64,000 nt of DNA from Chelydra serpentina (lineage: Eukaryota > Chordata > Testudines > Chelydridae): NCBI GenBank assembly GCA_037349315.1, contig JBAIAC010000054.1, positions 5,332,001-5,396,000 of the forward strand. The letters run 5' to 3'. Within the stretch, counting starts at the first letter, position 1, and the number at the start of each line of letters is the position of its first letter. The notes below the pieces were generated by a model that was given only the letters and a program-made list of their open reading frames with translations, did not search any database and was not told where the DNA came from. The translations under genes were made by a program, and so were the position numbers. This document shows, one piece after another, positions 1-9,992 of this stretch.

Positions 1-62
1 TATATAAGAAAAAGACCCCAAAATTGGGACTGTCCCTATAAAAACAGGACATCTGGTCACCC
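1..62. repeat. Short TA-flanked inverted-repeat element, right part only
   Basis: This is the right half of a roughly 125 bp element that recurs complete at 12963-13082 and 14181-14306. The end reads TCTGGTCACCC and is followed by TA. The left part lies before the window. No coding capacity is visible. Confidence 0.7.
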
Positions 63-1060
63 TAAATCCAATGCTCTGGCCGCTGTTGTTTGTCATGCCA
101 CCATTCACTCTGTTGCTCTGCCCCAATAGCCTTACACTGTCATCTTCTGCTGCCACCTGCCACCGTGACCTCTGTGAGTCGGTCCCTCGCGGTTCCACCC
201 GACTCTCAGTGATTTCAGCTCTTCGGGGTGGGAGGAACCTCGGTGCTAGTGCAGACTGGGGCATCTCTCCACAGAAACACTGTCCCACAGCAGGTCTAAG
301 CACTAAGATCTGATTATCAGAGATTTCAGCTCTAGTGGTCACTTAACAAACCAAAAGACTCTCTATGAAGCCTAATCAGCTCTGTCTTTAAACAGTGGAG
401 AGGCCGCAGGTCAAATAGTACTTGTGACTCAGGCAGACCATCAAGCAAAATACCTGTCCCCACCCTCTCTCTTGAGGCCCTCAATCAGCACAGGCTAAGG
501 ACAGTTCTACTGCCCTTTACTCGTACAATAAAAACAACAACATTTCATTACTCCCCCGCATTCAAGTGATTTGTAACCCAACCCCAGCCAAAATCTATCA
601 CTTGGGCAACACAGCTCTGTTTGCAGGATACCTAGGTGGATTAGGTGTGAATGTAAATACAATCTGGTCCTGAAGCCTTTCCCCCCAGTCCCCAGCTGAT
701 CACTATCAGGGAGAGCTCATTTAGACTTTGCTTACAAATCATCATTTGAAATTATTAGGTTGGCCAACATCACCAAAATGAATGCACTGACAGTCACAAA
801 AATCAAAAGCTGTATAAGGAAGCTAGTCTGTGTTTTATCATACACTTTATATGCTTTTAAAGTGTGTATTAATGTTTCAATTTCAATTCAAATTCCCAAA
901 CAATCACTAAAGTGGCAACACTGCATGTAACTAGTTCACAAAACTGGGGCGGGGGGGGGGGGGGGGGAGGTGTAGGGAAATCACTGCTCCCTCCCTTCCT
1001 CAGCCCTCCCTAGTTCTTATATTATGGGAACAAGTAAATAACTTTTCCTTATCCATTTTC
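63..1060. other. Intergenic stretch, no gene recognised
   Basis: I see no gene or clear repeat here. The small open frame at 71-313 has no recognisable domain. A G homopolymer of 17 lies at 951-967. Confidence 0.5.
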
Positions 1061-1426
1061 TCCACACCGCTCATGATTTTATATACCGCTATCATATTCC
1101 CCCTTAATCTCCTCCTTTCCAGGATGAAAAGTCCTAGCCTCTATAAATCTCTCCTCATATGGGACCCGTTCAAACCCCTAATCATTTTAGTTGCCCTTCT
1201 CGGAACCTTTTCCAATGCCAGTATATCTTTTTTGAGATGGGGAGACCACATCTGTACACAGTATTCAAGATGTGGGCGTACCATGGATTTATATAAGGGC
1301 AATAAGATATTCTCCGTCTTATTCTCTATCCCTTTTTAAATGATCCCTAACATCCTGTTTGCTTTTTTTGACTGCCGCTGCACACTGCGTGGACGTCTTC
1401 AGAGAAGTAGCCAAGATGATTCCAAG
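1061..1426 (-). repeat. CR1 LINE fragment, antisense
   Basis: Read on the minus strand, this matches the C-terminal coding part of CR1 ORF2. It is recognisable by similarity to the better preserved CR1 at 11.0-11.8 kb, including the stretch about a chain of small exons of the endonuclease/RT polyprotein. It is interrupted and decayed. The same CR1 copy appears to resume at about 1702 after an insertion. Confidence 0.65.
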
Positions 1427-1701
1427 ATATAAATTTTATTAGAAAATGTTTAAGAATAGATGATACAAACAGTTTGAAGCGTCAGTTATTGGTCATTGGG
1501 GGTAGCATGCAGAGTATAGGGGGATGTTAGTATTTTGGGGTTGGGCAGCACACATAGTACATACGGGCTGCAATGTCCCCAATGGAGGGGTAAGCGGTGG
1601 GCGGGATCAGGGTACAGTTGGTAAGCGGTGAGGGTCTATCACTCATACAGGGAGTACAGGCAGTCATCTGGGCCAACGAGCCGAGAAGCAATTAGTTTCA
1701 G
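1427..1701 (-). repeat. Unidentified insertion splitting the CR1 copy
   Basis: About 275 bp with no CR1 similarity sits between two segments that read as neighbours in a CR1. Near the left end a reverse-complemented AATAAA occurs, which would suit a polyadenylated retroposon lying on the minus strand. I do not recognise the family. Confidence 0.4.
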
Positions 1702-2100
1702 CTAAATTAGCCCCCATCATATTGTATGTACAGTTGGGGTTATTTTTTTTCAATGTGCATTACTTTACATTTATCCACATTACATTTCATTTGCCATTTG
1801 GTTGTCCAATCACTTAGTTTTGTGAGATCTTTTTGAAGTTCTTCACAGACTGCTTTGGTCTTAACTATCTTGATCAGGTTAGTATTGTTTGCAAACTTTG
1901 CCACTTCACTGTTTAGCCCTTTCTCCAGATCATTTATGAATAAGTTGAATAGGATCGGTCCTAGGACTGATCCTTGGGGAACACCACTAGTTATCCCTCT
2001 CCATTCTGAAAAAGGCACATAATCCATAATCTGATACTTGGTGAAATCTAAGTATAGAACACACGGACGATTTGGGGATTGTGCCCTGCTTCTCAACAGT
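1702..2100 (-). pseudogene. CR1 LINE reverse transcriptase remnant
   Basis: A minus-strand open frame at 1740-2096 (118 aa) carries the RT block GVPQGSVLGPILFNLFINDL, typical of CR1-type non-LTR retrotransposons. About 20 residues later the catalytic FADD motif reads FANN, so both metal-binding aspartates are lost and the copy cannot be active. The fragment ends in CNVDKCKVMHI, as CR1 does just after the RT core. Its continuation toward the element's 3' end is at 1061-1426, beyond an insertion. Confidence 0.8.
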
Positions 2101-2639
2101 CTGCCCTGAGGTTGGCACTCGCAGTCACGAGCTACTCCAGACGGCTCGAGCCCTGTGATGGATCAGTAACTGGTTAGCAGATAGGAAACACAGGGTAGGC
2201 ATAAATAGTCAGCTTTTAAAATGGAAAGGGGTAAATAGCAGGCTTCCAAAGTATGAGACGAGACTACAGACATTAGGGCTGGTCAGTTTAAACAAGAGAT
2301 GACTCAGGAGGGATACGATACAGCACCGGTTGTCAATCGGGCATCTGCCAAAAGAAACCTGGGCTTGACCCACCTCCGACTCACCTCAGCGGGCTGCCAA
2401 GCCTGCCTGGTTTGCGGGGGTGAGGAGGGGCACAACAAAAAGAGAGATCTCCCTCTGCCATCAGTAAGGGTTGCCTTACAGCCACTGACTCCACGAGCAG
2501 GCAGCAGCTAGCCAAGGAGACACTGCTCTGCCCTGCTACATTAGTGGGGGGATGGGAATCAGGTGACCTCATGTGCCCCCCCCATCTCTGGTTGGGGATC
2601 CACAGGGCTGTGTATTTAATTTTAGAGGCCCCTGGTTAA
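2101..2639. other. Intergenic, no gene recognised
   Basis: No gene is recognised. Small open frames at 2299-2511 (+) and 2381-2572 (-) overlap each other and show no domain. Confidence 0.4.
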
Positions 2640-3035
2640 AAAAGGTTAGAGGTCTATAAAACCATGAATGATGTGGCTAAAGTGAAGAGTGAAGTGTTAT
2701 TTACCCTTTCCCACAATACAGTAAAGGTGTGTGTGGGGAGGCCCACTTGATGAAATTACCGTGCAGAACTCATTGCCATGGTATGTTGTGAGGGTGAAAA
2801 GTAGAACTGGCTTCCACAGAGAATGAGATAAATTAACAGAGATTAGGTCCATCAGGAGTTATTAGTGAAGTTGGTCAGTGATGCAATCCCATGCTTGAGG
2901 CAAGCCCTAAATCTCTGACTACAGAGAGACCAGGAGTGGAAGATGAGGATGGATCACTCCAAATTGTTCAGTACACTCCACTGGGCTAGAAGGACCATTG
3001 GTCAGACCCACTATGGCCTTCTGAACCACTATGAC
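2640..3035 (+). repeat. CR1-like LINE 3' end, sense
   Basis: The text resembles the last codons and 3' UTR of CR1, ending in the recurrent phrase GGGCTAGAAGGACCATTGGT followed by CAGACCCACTATGGCC. The same 3' UTR phrase occurs at 40261-40430 and, antisense, at 61166-61350. It is heavily decayed. Confidence 0.6.
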
Positions 3036-3099
3036 CCCAGGAAATCATGGGGGTGAAAGACTTAATTGCTAATGAGTTCTGCTGTATAAGGTCATCCAA

Positions 3100-3535
3100 A
3101 GTGGGGTGCGCGGTAGGCGGCGCGCCGGCCGCAGCTCTCCTCTTCCACTTTTTTCTTCGAAAAATGGGGGTTGGGATGCGGGGTGGGGCGGGGGTTGGGA
3201 TGCGGGGTGGGGCGGGGGTTCTCCCCCGGGGCGGCCCCGCCGACGCCCAGGCGCACGGAGGGCGGAGCCGGGCGGGGAAGCCCGAGGGCGCTGCCCCGCC
3301 CCCGCCCCCGCTGTGTTAGGGGCTAAAGCCCGGAGCAAGTGACGGGAGCCGGGATCGCCGCCGAGTTTCTCTCCGCCCGCCCGCCGGGGGCGCCCCGGCC
3401 CGGTCTGCCCCTGCCGCGGCAGAGCCGCTCCCCCCCCCCGGAGCCTGGGGCTGGCGGAGCTGCCGCTGCCGAGCCCCGGGACCGGCTGGACCCGGCGCTG
3501 CCGGCCCGGGCGCTCCGCCGCGCTCGGCGGGTGAC
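3100..3535. other. GC-rich CpG island-like stretch with a small tandem repeat
   Basis: A CpG-dense block lies upstream of U1 copy 1. Two adjacent copies of a ~21 bp unit beginning GGGGTTGGGATGC lie at about 3167-3215. Long open frames on both strands here are a by-product of GC content. No protein domain is seen. Confidence 0.5.
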
Positions 3536-3937
3536 AAAAGGCACCGCGGGGCCTCCAGTGTCCGGAGCGGATCCGGCCCCGCCCGCTGCAGTGACCGGGG
3601 GCGAGACGGAGCCGGGGGGGGTCGTTCCTGCATCGCACCCCGCGTCTGGGGGCGGGGGGGAGCAACGTGCCGCGTCTCTCTGCCCGGGGAAGCGGGTGCG
3701 ACACGAGCCGTTCCCGCGTCTCTCCGAGAGCCCGGAGCCCCGGGCCCGGCTACAGCGCTAGGGCCTGCGGGACATGGCGTGTTACTGGCGTCACGTGACC
3801 GCTTTGGGCGCCTCGAGGGGGAGGGGCTGGCCGGGGGGCTCTTGGCGGGGAAGAGCGGGGGCTGGCCAGGGGAGCGCGCCGAACTGGGCAGGCGGAGGGA
3901 GGGGCCCGACCGGAGGGGCGGAGCCGCGTGAGCACGT

Positions 3938-3972
3938 ATGCAGATTTATGTGCGAGCACAGCATTGTGGGAG
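3938..3972 (+). promoter_or_regulatory. Distal sequence element of U1 copy 1
   Basis: A variant octamer ATGCAGAT (3938-3945; consensus ATGCAAAT) lies 239 bp before the U1 start. Next to it is GCATTGTGGGAG (3961-3972), a minus-strand match to the Staf/ZNF143 core CCCACAATGC. An Oct-1 plus Staf pair around -220 is the usual enhancer of vertebrate snRNA genes. An E-box palindrome CACGTG lies further upstream (about 3793). Confidence 0.75.
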
Positions 3973-4116
3973 CGGGAGCAGGGTGCCGAGCAGGGCTCGC
4001 ATTTGGCACCCGGGGCTCGGTGTGGAGAAGGGTGAGGCCCCGGGGCCATGTCGGCGCAGCTCGCGGCAGTGGGGGGTCGGTGTGGGAGGGGCCGGGCGTC
4101 GGGGCGCGGCGTGCCC

Positions 4117-4136
4117 CACCGTGAGTTTTGAATATG
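4117..4136 (+). promoter_or_regulatory. Proximal sequence element of U1 copy 1
   Basis: CACCGTGAGTTTTGAATATG lies at -60 to -41 relative to the U1 start. It fits the vertebrate PSE pattern (ACCNTNA...) that binds SNAPc. No TATA box follows, as expected for a Pol II snRNA gene. Confidence 0.8.
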
Positions 4137-4176
4137 GGGCGAGCGAGGGCGGGCGGCGGCTGGGCGCTGCGAACTC

Positions 4177-4340
4177 ATACTTACCTGGCAGGGGAGATAC
4201 CATGATCACGAAGGTGGTTTTCCCAGGGTGAGGCTCATCCATTGCACTGCGGGTGTGCTGACCCCTGCGATTTCCCCAAATGCGGGAAACTCGACTGCAT
4301 AATTTGTGGTAGTGGGGGACTGCGTTCGCGCTCTCCCCTG
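4177..4340 (+). ncRNA. RNU1: U1 spliceosomal snRNA, copy 1
   Basis: This is a full-length 164 nt U1 gene. The 5' end ATACTTACCTG pairs with 5' splice sites. Stem-loop I carries GATCACGAAG, the U1-70K site. Stem-loop II keeps the U1A-binding ATTGCAC. Stem-loop III is intact. The Sm site AATTTGTGG precedes the terminal hairpin, and the gene ends in CTCCCCTG. I count about six changes from human U1, mostly in stem II and the last hairpin, and paired bases remain pairable (G-U allowed). With PSE, distal element and 3' box all in place it looks expressed rather than one of the many U1 pseudogenes. It is identical over its whole length to copy 2 at 7371. Confidence 0.96.
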
Positions 4341-4342
4341 GC

Positions 4343-4360
4343 GTTTGGTTAAAGAAAAGA
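4343..4360 (+). promoter_or_regulatory. snRNA 3' box of U1 copy 1
   Basis: GTTTGGTTAAAGAAAAGA begins 2 nt after the mature end. It fits the 3' box pattern GTTTN(0-3)AAARNNAGA used by Integrator for 3'-end formation, with a one-base longer spacer. Confidence 0.75.
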
Positions 4361-5039
4361 TCAAAGAGTTTAGTTTCAGGGTAGTGTTTTATAATATATG
4401 TTTTATGCTACAGCTGTGATCATGTTGCCTGGTGCCGGTGTTCTACGTTTTCGTGCGGATTGTTCTCATAAGGTTTGGCTCTCGTGCTCTGTTTTGGGTT
4501 AAAGGAAGCTATCTGGTCTCGTGGTTTTTCTGCTGATTATGAGTAGCCCTTGGCGCGTTCGCGATTCCCCCTGGCGTTCAGTCCTGCAAAGGAAAGCGAA
4601 GCTCAGAATTCGTGGCGTATACAGTAACAATCTGTGCTTTCTGCTGCTCTGTTAATGGGAGGTCAGGCTTCTTCCTTGCTTTTCTGTCCTTCCCTGGGCT
4701 TTTGGATCTGGCCTGCTTTCTAGCTTGGACCAGTGCCTTTTTTTGACCCATAGGGGAGCTGTCTGGTTGCTCTGCCTCTTTCAGCTTTTTGCCCGTCTCT
4801 CCTTGGGTTCTTCCTCCTCTGACGGGAGGATGGCCTGTCAGAAAAGTGTCTCACCTTGTCCCCTCTTCCAACATGCAGGCTCGCAGAGAGGGGGGAGAAG
4901 CGGAGCGGCGGCGCGCTCAGGGGAGCAGGCGGAGTGGAGGTGAGCGAGGGTGGGGGGACTCAGAAAGTAACAGGGGAGTAGAGGAACCGCTCCCCAACCC
5001 AGCTCACGTCCACTCCACCACCGCCGCCTCCCCGGGAGT

Positions 5040-6700
5040 GCTGTAACACTGGTGCTGGTACACCAAACTAGGTCCCTCCCTCCCTCCTTAAACCTGACCC
5101 TCATTCCAGTCTCATTCATCATATTATAGACAGTGGTGCCCATAATTGGGACAAACATAAATTTTACTGACTATTTTAATTTGTTTCTGAGCGAGGCAGG
5201 TCCCAGCCACACCACTAGGAAACACCCCCTAATTAGAGTTTTTCTCCCTGCACAGTTTCATGTCTTCTAGTCCAGTGTAGGTTGGTCTCCAACCATTGCT
5301 CCCTTGTGTACTAAAGAAGTCTAGAAGGCATGATGGTTAACATGGCTCTGGCTGCTGGAAACTTGTCTAAATTCGTGCTCCAACCATTGCCATCACCGGT
5401 GGAGCTGAACCTGAACCATGTTTGTGCAATGGTGGGACATTTTTGGCAAAAGAGTAATGTAGACAAGACAAGATCCTCTTTCCTGGGGGAGTCTGTTCCT
5501 TGCTCAAGCATGAGCTTCCTGTATGACCTCAGGTAAGTCATTAAATCTACATTGAGTCTGAGTTTTTCCATCTGTAGTATGGGGGTGATACACAGAGGTG
5601 CTGAATACTATGTTGATAGTTAGCCAGAGAGAACTTAGTTTGATGCCCAGATTTAAGGTTGAGTTTGCAAGGCTGGCACTTAGAGGAAAAAACACATTTG
5701 TCCTTCATCACTGAGCAGATTTGCTCTGGAGCTACTGAGAGATGGGAAACATTGGGCCTCATACAATTTTTAGAGCAAAGTTGCTCTTTACATTCTTGCA
5801 GGGGCTGCGCTTAGGGTTGAAGAGGCTGTATTCTTCTTCCCAGGAGAAGCGGAGCAACCGCGGTAGCGGCACGCTCAGGGGAGCAGGCGGAGGTGGAGTG
5901 GAGGCGAGCTGGGGTGGCATGGCTGGCGCTGGAATGCCGCCCCTAGAAATGTGCCCCCCCAAGCACCTGCTGGTTTTGCTGGTGCCTAGAGCCAGCCCTG
6001 CAGTTATGCCAGATAATTCAAGGGCATCTCAGTTCCAAACTCTAGTGACAAAGCACACAAGGCTCAACTCTATTAGCTCTTGATTCTACTAGATGCATAT
6101 GGGGAGAGTGAGAGGTGGGGCATGGATGATTGATGGACCCCAAAAGCTTTCAGAAAGGAGATGGATGCAGATCAGGTTATGACTTGCTTTCCCATCCCCC
6201 TTCACCCTATTAGTGGAGACAGAGACACATAGCACTGAGCAGCAGGGGCCCTAAACACAATCATTTGCTTTGCTCATGCTTACAGCCAGCCATGCCCTGA
6301 CATAGATTTTGAGGCCTTTTTAGCTTGTATTGGTAATTTTACAGGTGCAAGTTAACCTGATCTGACTAGTTTTAAACCATTGCAAGAGCACACACGTGGC
6401 TTTATACTGCTTTATAGGGCAATTTAATTTAAACTGGAGCAACTCCTGTTCAGACAAGGCCTGAATGAAGGCTGCCTTATCACTTGCTTTCCTCCTGGCA
6501 TTTATTTTATTTCATTCTCTCCCCTCATTTAAGACATTCAACTATTTGTGCTCCACATTTAGTCTCTCATAGGCTTGGCATCGGGTGGTGCCAGCCCCAA
6601 TCTGAGAGGTAACATTACTTAGCCATTTGGCAAACGGTGGCTGCAGTCCTTCCTGGAGAATGGTCCGGACACAGGAGTGGGACTACCTGGTTCCCCATGC
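5040..6700. other. Intergenic spacer between the U1 copies
   Basis: No gene is recognised. A GC-rich piece at about 5840-5999 ends in CTAGAGCCAGCCCTG, the right end of the hAT-like family found at 9816-9992 and 20451-20638. Its internal text is also similar to the tail of the U1 duplication (AGGGGAGCAGGCGGAG). Confidence 0.5.
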
Positions 6701-6714
6701 AGGATCAGGGCCCG

Positions 6715-6783
6715 TGGCACCCAGAACTGGACACAAAACTCCAGTTGAGGCCTAATCAGCGCAGAGTAGAGCGGAACAATCAT
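6715..6783 (-). repeat. CR1 fragment at the junction of U1 copy 2
   Basis: GGCACCCAGAACTGGACACA and the bases after it match the CR1 copy near 11390-11455 closely (antisense). It breaks within a few bases of the point where homology to U1 copy 1 begins. Confidence 0.8.
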
Positions 6784-7131
6784 TCAAAAGGCACCACGGG
6801 CCGGAGCGGATCCGGCCCTGCGCGCTGCACGGACCGGGGGCGGGCGCGAGGCGGGGGGGGCGGGTGTCGTTCCTGCATCGCACCCCGCGTGCGACACGAG
6901 CCGTTCCCGCGTCTCTCCGAGAGCCCGGAGCCCCGGGCCCGGCTACAGCGCTAGGGCCTGCGGGACATGGCGTGTTACTGGCGTCACGTGACCGCTTTGG
7001 GCGCCTCGAGGGGGCGGGGCTGGCCGCGGGGCTCTTGGCGCGGAAGAGCGGGGGCTGGCCAAGGGAGCGCGCCGGGCCCGGAAAGGCGGAGGGAGGGGCC
7101 CGACCGGAGGGGCGGAGCCGCGTGAGCCCGT

Positions 7132-7166
7132 ATGCAGATTTGTGTGCGAGCACAGCATTGTGGGAG
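7132..7166 (+). promoter_or_regulatory. Distal sequence element of U1 copy 2
   Basis: ATGCAGAT (7132-7139) and GCATTGTGGGAG (7155-7166) lie at the same distances from the U1 start as in copy 1 (-239 and -216). Confidence 0.75.
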
Positions 7167-7310
7167 CGGGAGCAGGGTGCCGAGCAGGGCCCGCATTTGG
7201 CACCCGGGGCTCGGTGTGGAGTAGGGTGAGGCCCCGGGACCATGTCGGCGCAGCTCGCGGCAGTGGGGGGTCGGTGTGGGAGGGGCCGGGCGTCGGGGCG
7301 CGGCGTGCCC

Positions 7311-7330
7311 CACCGTGAGTTGAGAATGTG
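7311..7330 (+). promoter_or_regulatory. Proximal sequence element of U1 copy 2
   Basis: CACCGTGAGTTGAGAATGTG lies at -60 to -41. The 3' half differs from copy 1 (TGAGAATGTG against TTTGAATATG), so the two promoters may differ in strength. Confidence 0.78.
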
Positions 7331-7370
7331 TGACGAGCGAGGGCGGGCGGCGGCTGGGCGCTGCGAACTC

Positions 7371-7534
7371 ATACTTACCTGGCAGGGGAGATACCATGAT
7401 CACGAAGGTGGTTTTCCCAGGGTGAGGCTCATCCATTGCACTGCGGGTGTGCTGACCCCTGCGATTTCCCCAAATGCGGGAAACTCGACTGCATAATTTG
7501 TGGTAGTGGGGGACTGCGTTCGCGCTCTCCCCTG
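7371..7534 (+). ncRNA. RNU1: U1 spliceosomal snRNA, copy 2
   Basis: A second full-length 164 nt U1 gene, base-for-base identical to copy 1. The 5' splice-site-pairing end, U1-70K loop, U1A loop, Sm site and final hairpin are all intact. It lies 3194 bp downstream of copy 1 in the same orientation. Flanks are diverged while the RNA is not, which suggests selection or gene conversion. Likely functional. Confidence 0.95.
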
Positions 7535-7536
7535 GC

Positions 7537-7555
7537 GTATGGTCAAAGAAAGACA
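7537..7555 (+). promoter_or_regulatory. snRNA 3' box of U1 copy 2
   Basis: GTATGGTCAAAGAAAGACA sits where the 3' box lies in copy 1. GTTT is changed to GTAT, but the AAAG-AAAGA half is kept. Confidence 0.65.
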
Positions 7556-8062
7556 AAATAGAAAACTGCTGTTTTTGGTTATATTTCTTATACGGTAGCT
7601 GTGTCTCCGTTGGTTGTTGCGGGTTGCTCTCAGAAGATTGTGCTCCCGTGTTGTCTTAGCTCAAGGGAAGCTGTTTGGTCTTGTTTTGTTGTTTTTAGCG
7701 CGTTCGCTATTTCCCCTGGCGATCAATCCCGCGAAGGAAAGTAAAGCTCAGAATTCGTAGCTTTTATACGGTAACAATCTGTGCTTTCTGTTGCTCGGAG
7801 GTCAGGCTTCTTCCTTGCTTTTCTGTCCTTCCCTGGGCTTTTGGATCCTGCCTACTCTCTAGCTTGGGCCAGTGCCTTTTTTTGGCCCATAGGGGAGCTG
7901 TCTGGTTCCTCTGCCTCTTTCCGCTCTTTGCCCGTCTCTCCTTGGGTTCTTCCTCCTCTGTCGGAAAAGTGTCTCACCTTGTCCCCTCTTCCAACATGCA
8001 GGCTCGCAGAGAGGGGGGAGAAGCGGAGTGTAGGTGAGCGAGGGTGGGGGGGACTCACAAAG

Positions 8063-8737
8063 TCCCTGCTTTGCCGACCCAACCCTGCAGCAGATTGTAA
8101 AAAAAAGTGTATTTCAGCTATTTGTTTCTCCTCCTCTCAATCACCAGGAAAGCCAGCCAGCTCCATGGGCAGGTCTGTGAGCGCCGGTCAGCCAGCTTTG
8201 GGGGATGGGGGAAAGAGACGGAGGGGAAGAAGAGTCACCTTGTGGAAAGCACAAACCCTTCTCCAAAGCAAACAGAGCGAGTCCTGGAAAGGCCCCACGA
8301 GGCGGCCATAAGGAGTGAGAAAACATCATAGGAAGACTCGGCCTTTGAGAGTGCGAACAGAACCACCATGCCCCACTGAGAAACCCCCTGGGCTCCTCTG
8401 GCTCCCTCCCCTGGCTTCCCTGCATCCCCTTGCCATCCATTTCCTGTGTGTTGATGCTTTTCTGGCACGTGGGCTGTGCTGTGTGCCTCCCCTGCCATGC
8501 GTTTCAAATCCTGCGCTGGAGCAGTCCCGTCATTTCTGTGTTGTCCACCTCTCCTTGAGCACTGACTTTGCCATAGTGACACGACCCACCTCTTACCCCT
8601 CCACTGAAAAACAGTTTGCCAGCAAAACGACCACCCAGTTAGTGAACAGGGCTATGCAGACCCAGAGCATGATAGGTAGGTGTAATCATCTCTGTCTGAA
8701 TTGGCCCAGGACACCCGGGTTAATAGATGGAGCCAAA
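8063..8737. other. Intergenic, no gene recognised
   Basis: Overlapping open frames on both strands have no recognisable domain. Nothing else stands out. Confidence 0.4.
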
Positions 8738-9190
8738 GGGAGGCAGTGTTGCCTAATGAAGAGAGCACTGGATTGGCACTCAGGAGACCTGGTTCTACCC
8801 AGGCCTGCTGGGTGCAGAAGTGCCCTAAAATCGGAGGGGCCACCACCCCTGAGGCCCCACCCTTGCACCGCCCCTTCTCCCCGAGCCTCTGCCCTCATGC
8901 CACCCCTTCTCCTGAGGCCCTGCTCCTGTGCCACCACTTTCTCCCAAGATCCCGCCCCCCACCACTTACTCCTCTCCTCCCGTCTCTTGCCCTTACAACC
9001 GGTAAAAGTGTGGGGCCATGGCTCCCTGCCCCCGCTTGGTCTGGCGCTCCTGGCTGGTTGACATTGGGCAAGCCATTTCAACTCCCCGTGACTCAGTTTC
9101 CCCACCTGTAAAATGGTGATGATGATACTGACCTCCTTTGCAAGGCACTTTGAGATCTATGGATAAAGTGCTATGTAAGAGCTAGGCATT
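8738..9190 (+). repeat. MIR SINE, split by a C-rich element
   Basis: The 5' part (AGAGAGCACTGGATTGGCAC... to about 8800) and 3' part (GGGCAAGCCATTTC..., CTGTAAAATGGTGATGATGA, 9058-9190) follow the MIR consensus in order on the + strand. Between them is a C-rich block of about 250 bp like those inside the hAT-type elements at 14.3 kb and 55.2 kb. Confidence 0.7.
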
Positions 9191-9815
9191 ATTAATCCCA
9201 TGCAATTCTACTGATTCTGACGAAGTTACAACATTCATTCCAGAAGTTCCCCGAGCCACATTTGTGTGTGTGAGAACAAGAGAGCGAGACAGGCTGTAAC
9301 CGTTGAACTGTGAGGCTGAGATCTGGCTTTGGTTCCAAGCCGCAGGGGTGTGGTGATAGGATTTTTGGTTTGGTCTATTTTTTGTGGAATGATGCTGACC
9401 CCCGCCCCCCTTTGTACCGGGGAGGGGTGATTTTTCTCTTAATCTGAGCCAAGGGCTGGATTCAGAGCAGTGAGCTGCAGAGGTTTGTGTATCTGGATAC
9501 AATGGCAGGTTATCCTATTCAATGGAGAGGGCAGTCCCTGTGCCTGATTTGGAAAGGACAGGCAGGCAAACAAACAAACACAGGTCTTTCATGCAACACA
9601 AAGTGGGAGACTGATTTGTAACTGATGTCCGGGTAGGTGTCCTTGCAGTTCTCCAGCATACTTCAAAACCCTTCCGTTTCGGTCGGGTACCGTATTTCTG
9701 TCTTCACTTCTTCACCGCTGTCTAGCATTGCTCTGTGTGGCCATGTGCCATGCGAGAGGTGGCTGCAGATCACTGCTTACAGTTTATGGAGCATTTTGAC
9801 ATAGCAAGGTCTGAG

Positions 9816-9992
9816 CAGGGCCGGCTCTACCTTTTTTGCTGCCCCAAGCGGTGAAGGGAAAAAAAAAAAGCTGCCGCCGAAGAGGGAGGAGCTGCCGCCG
9901 CAGTGCCGCCCTAAGACCGCCCGGGAAGCCGCCCTCTCCCGTTTGCCGCCCCAGGCGCCTGCTTGCTAGGCTGGTGCCTAGAGCTGGCCCTG
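9816..9992. mobile_element. hAT-like nonautonomous element
   Basis: Terminal inverted repeats are CAGGGCCGGCTCTACC and CTAGAGCTGGCCCTG. The inside is GC-rich with CTGCCGCC repeats and no ORF. Flanking 8-mers are only partly alike. Same family as 20451-20638. Confidence 0.65.

Larger units (their letters stand above)
3536..4967 (+). repeat. Segmental duplication, copy 1 (contains a U1 gene)
   Basis: This block is repeated in direct orientation at about 6785-8062. Homology starts near AAAAGGCACC, runs through the U1 promoter and gene, lapses for roughly 150 bp after the 3' box, then resumes (GCGCGTTCGC..., CTCAGAATTCGT..., TCTTCCAACATGCAGGCTCG) to about 4967. Copy 1 has two small segments that copy 2 lacks. 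Confidence 0.85.
6785..8062 (+). repeat. Segmental duplication, copy 2 (contains a U1 gene)
   Basis: This is the direct repeat of 3536-4967. It lacks roughly 50 bp near its start and two short pieces near its end. Outside the U1 gene and promoter the two copies differ by scattered substitutions and indels. Confidence 0.85.

Noticed and set aside
3069..3704. Minus-strand open frame of 211 aa in the CpG island
   Set aside because: Pro/Arg/Gly-rich translation with overlapping open frames in most phases; explained by GC content. No domain and no splice context.
6752..7556. Long minus-strand frames (206 and 190 aa) across U1 copy 2
   Set aside because: They run antisense through a U1 gene and its promoter. 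Matching frames occur in copy 1 for the same reason. Not protein genes.
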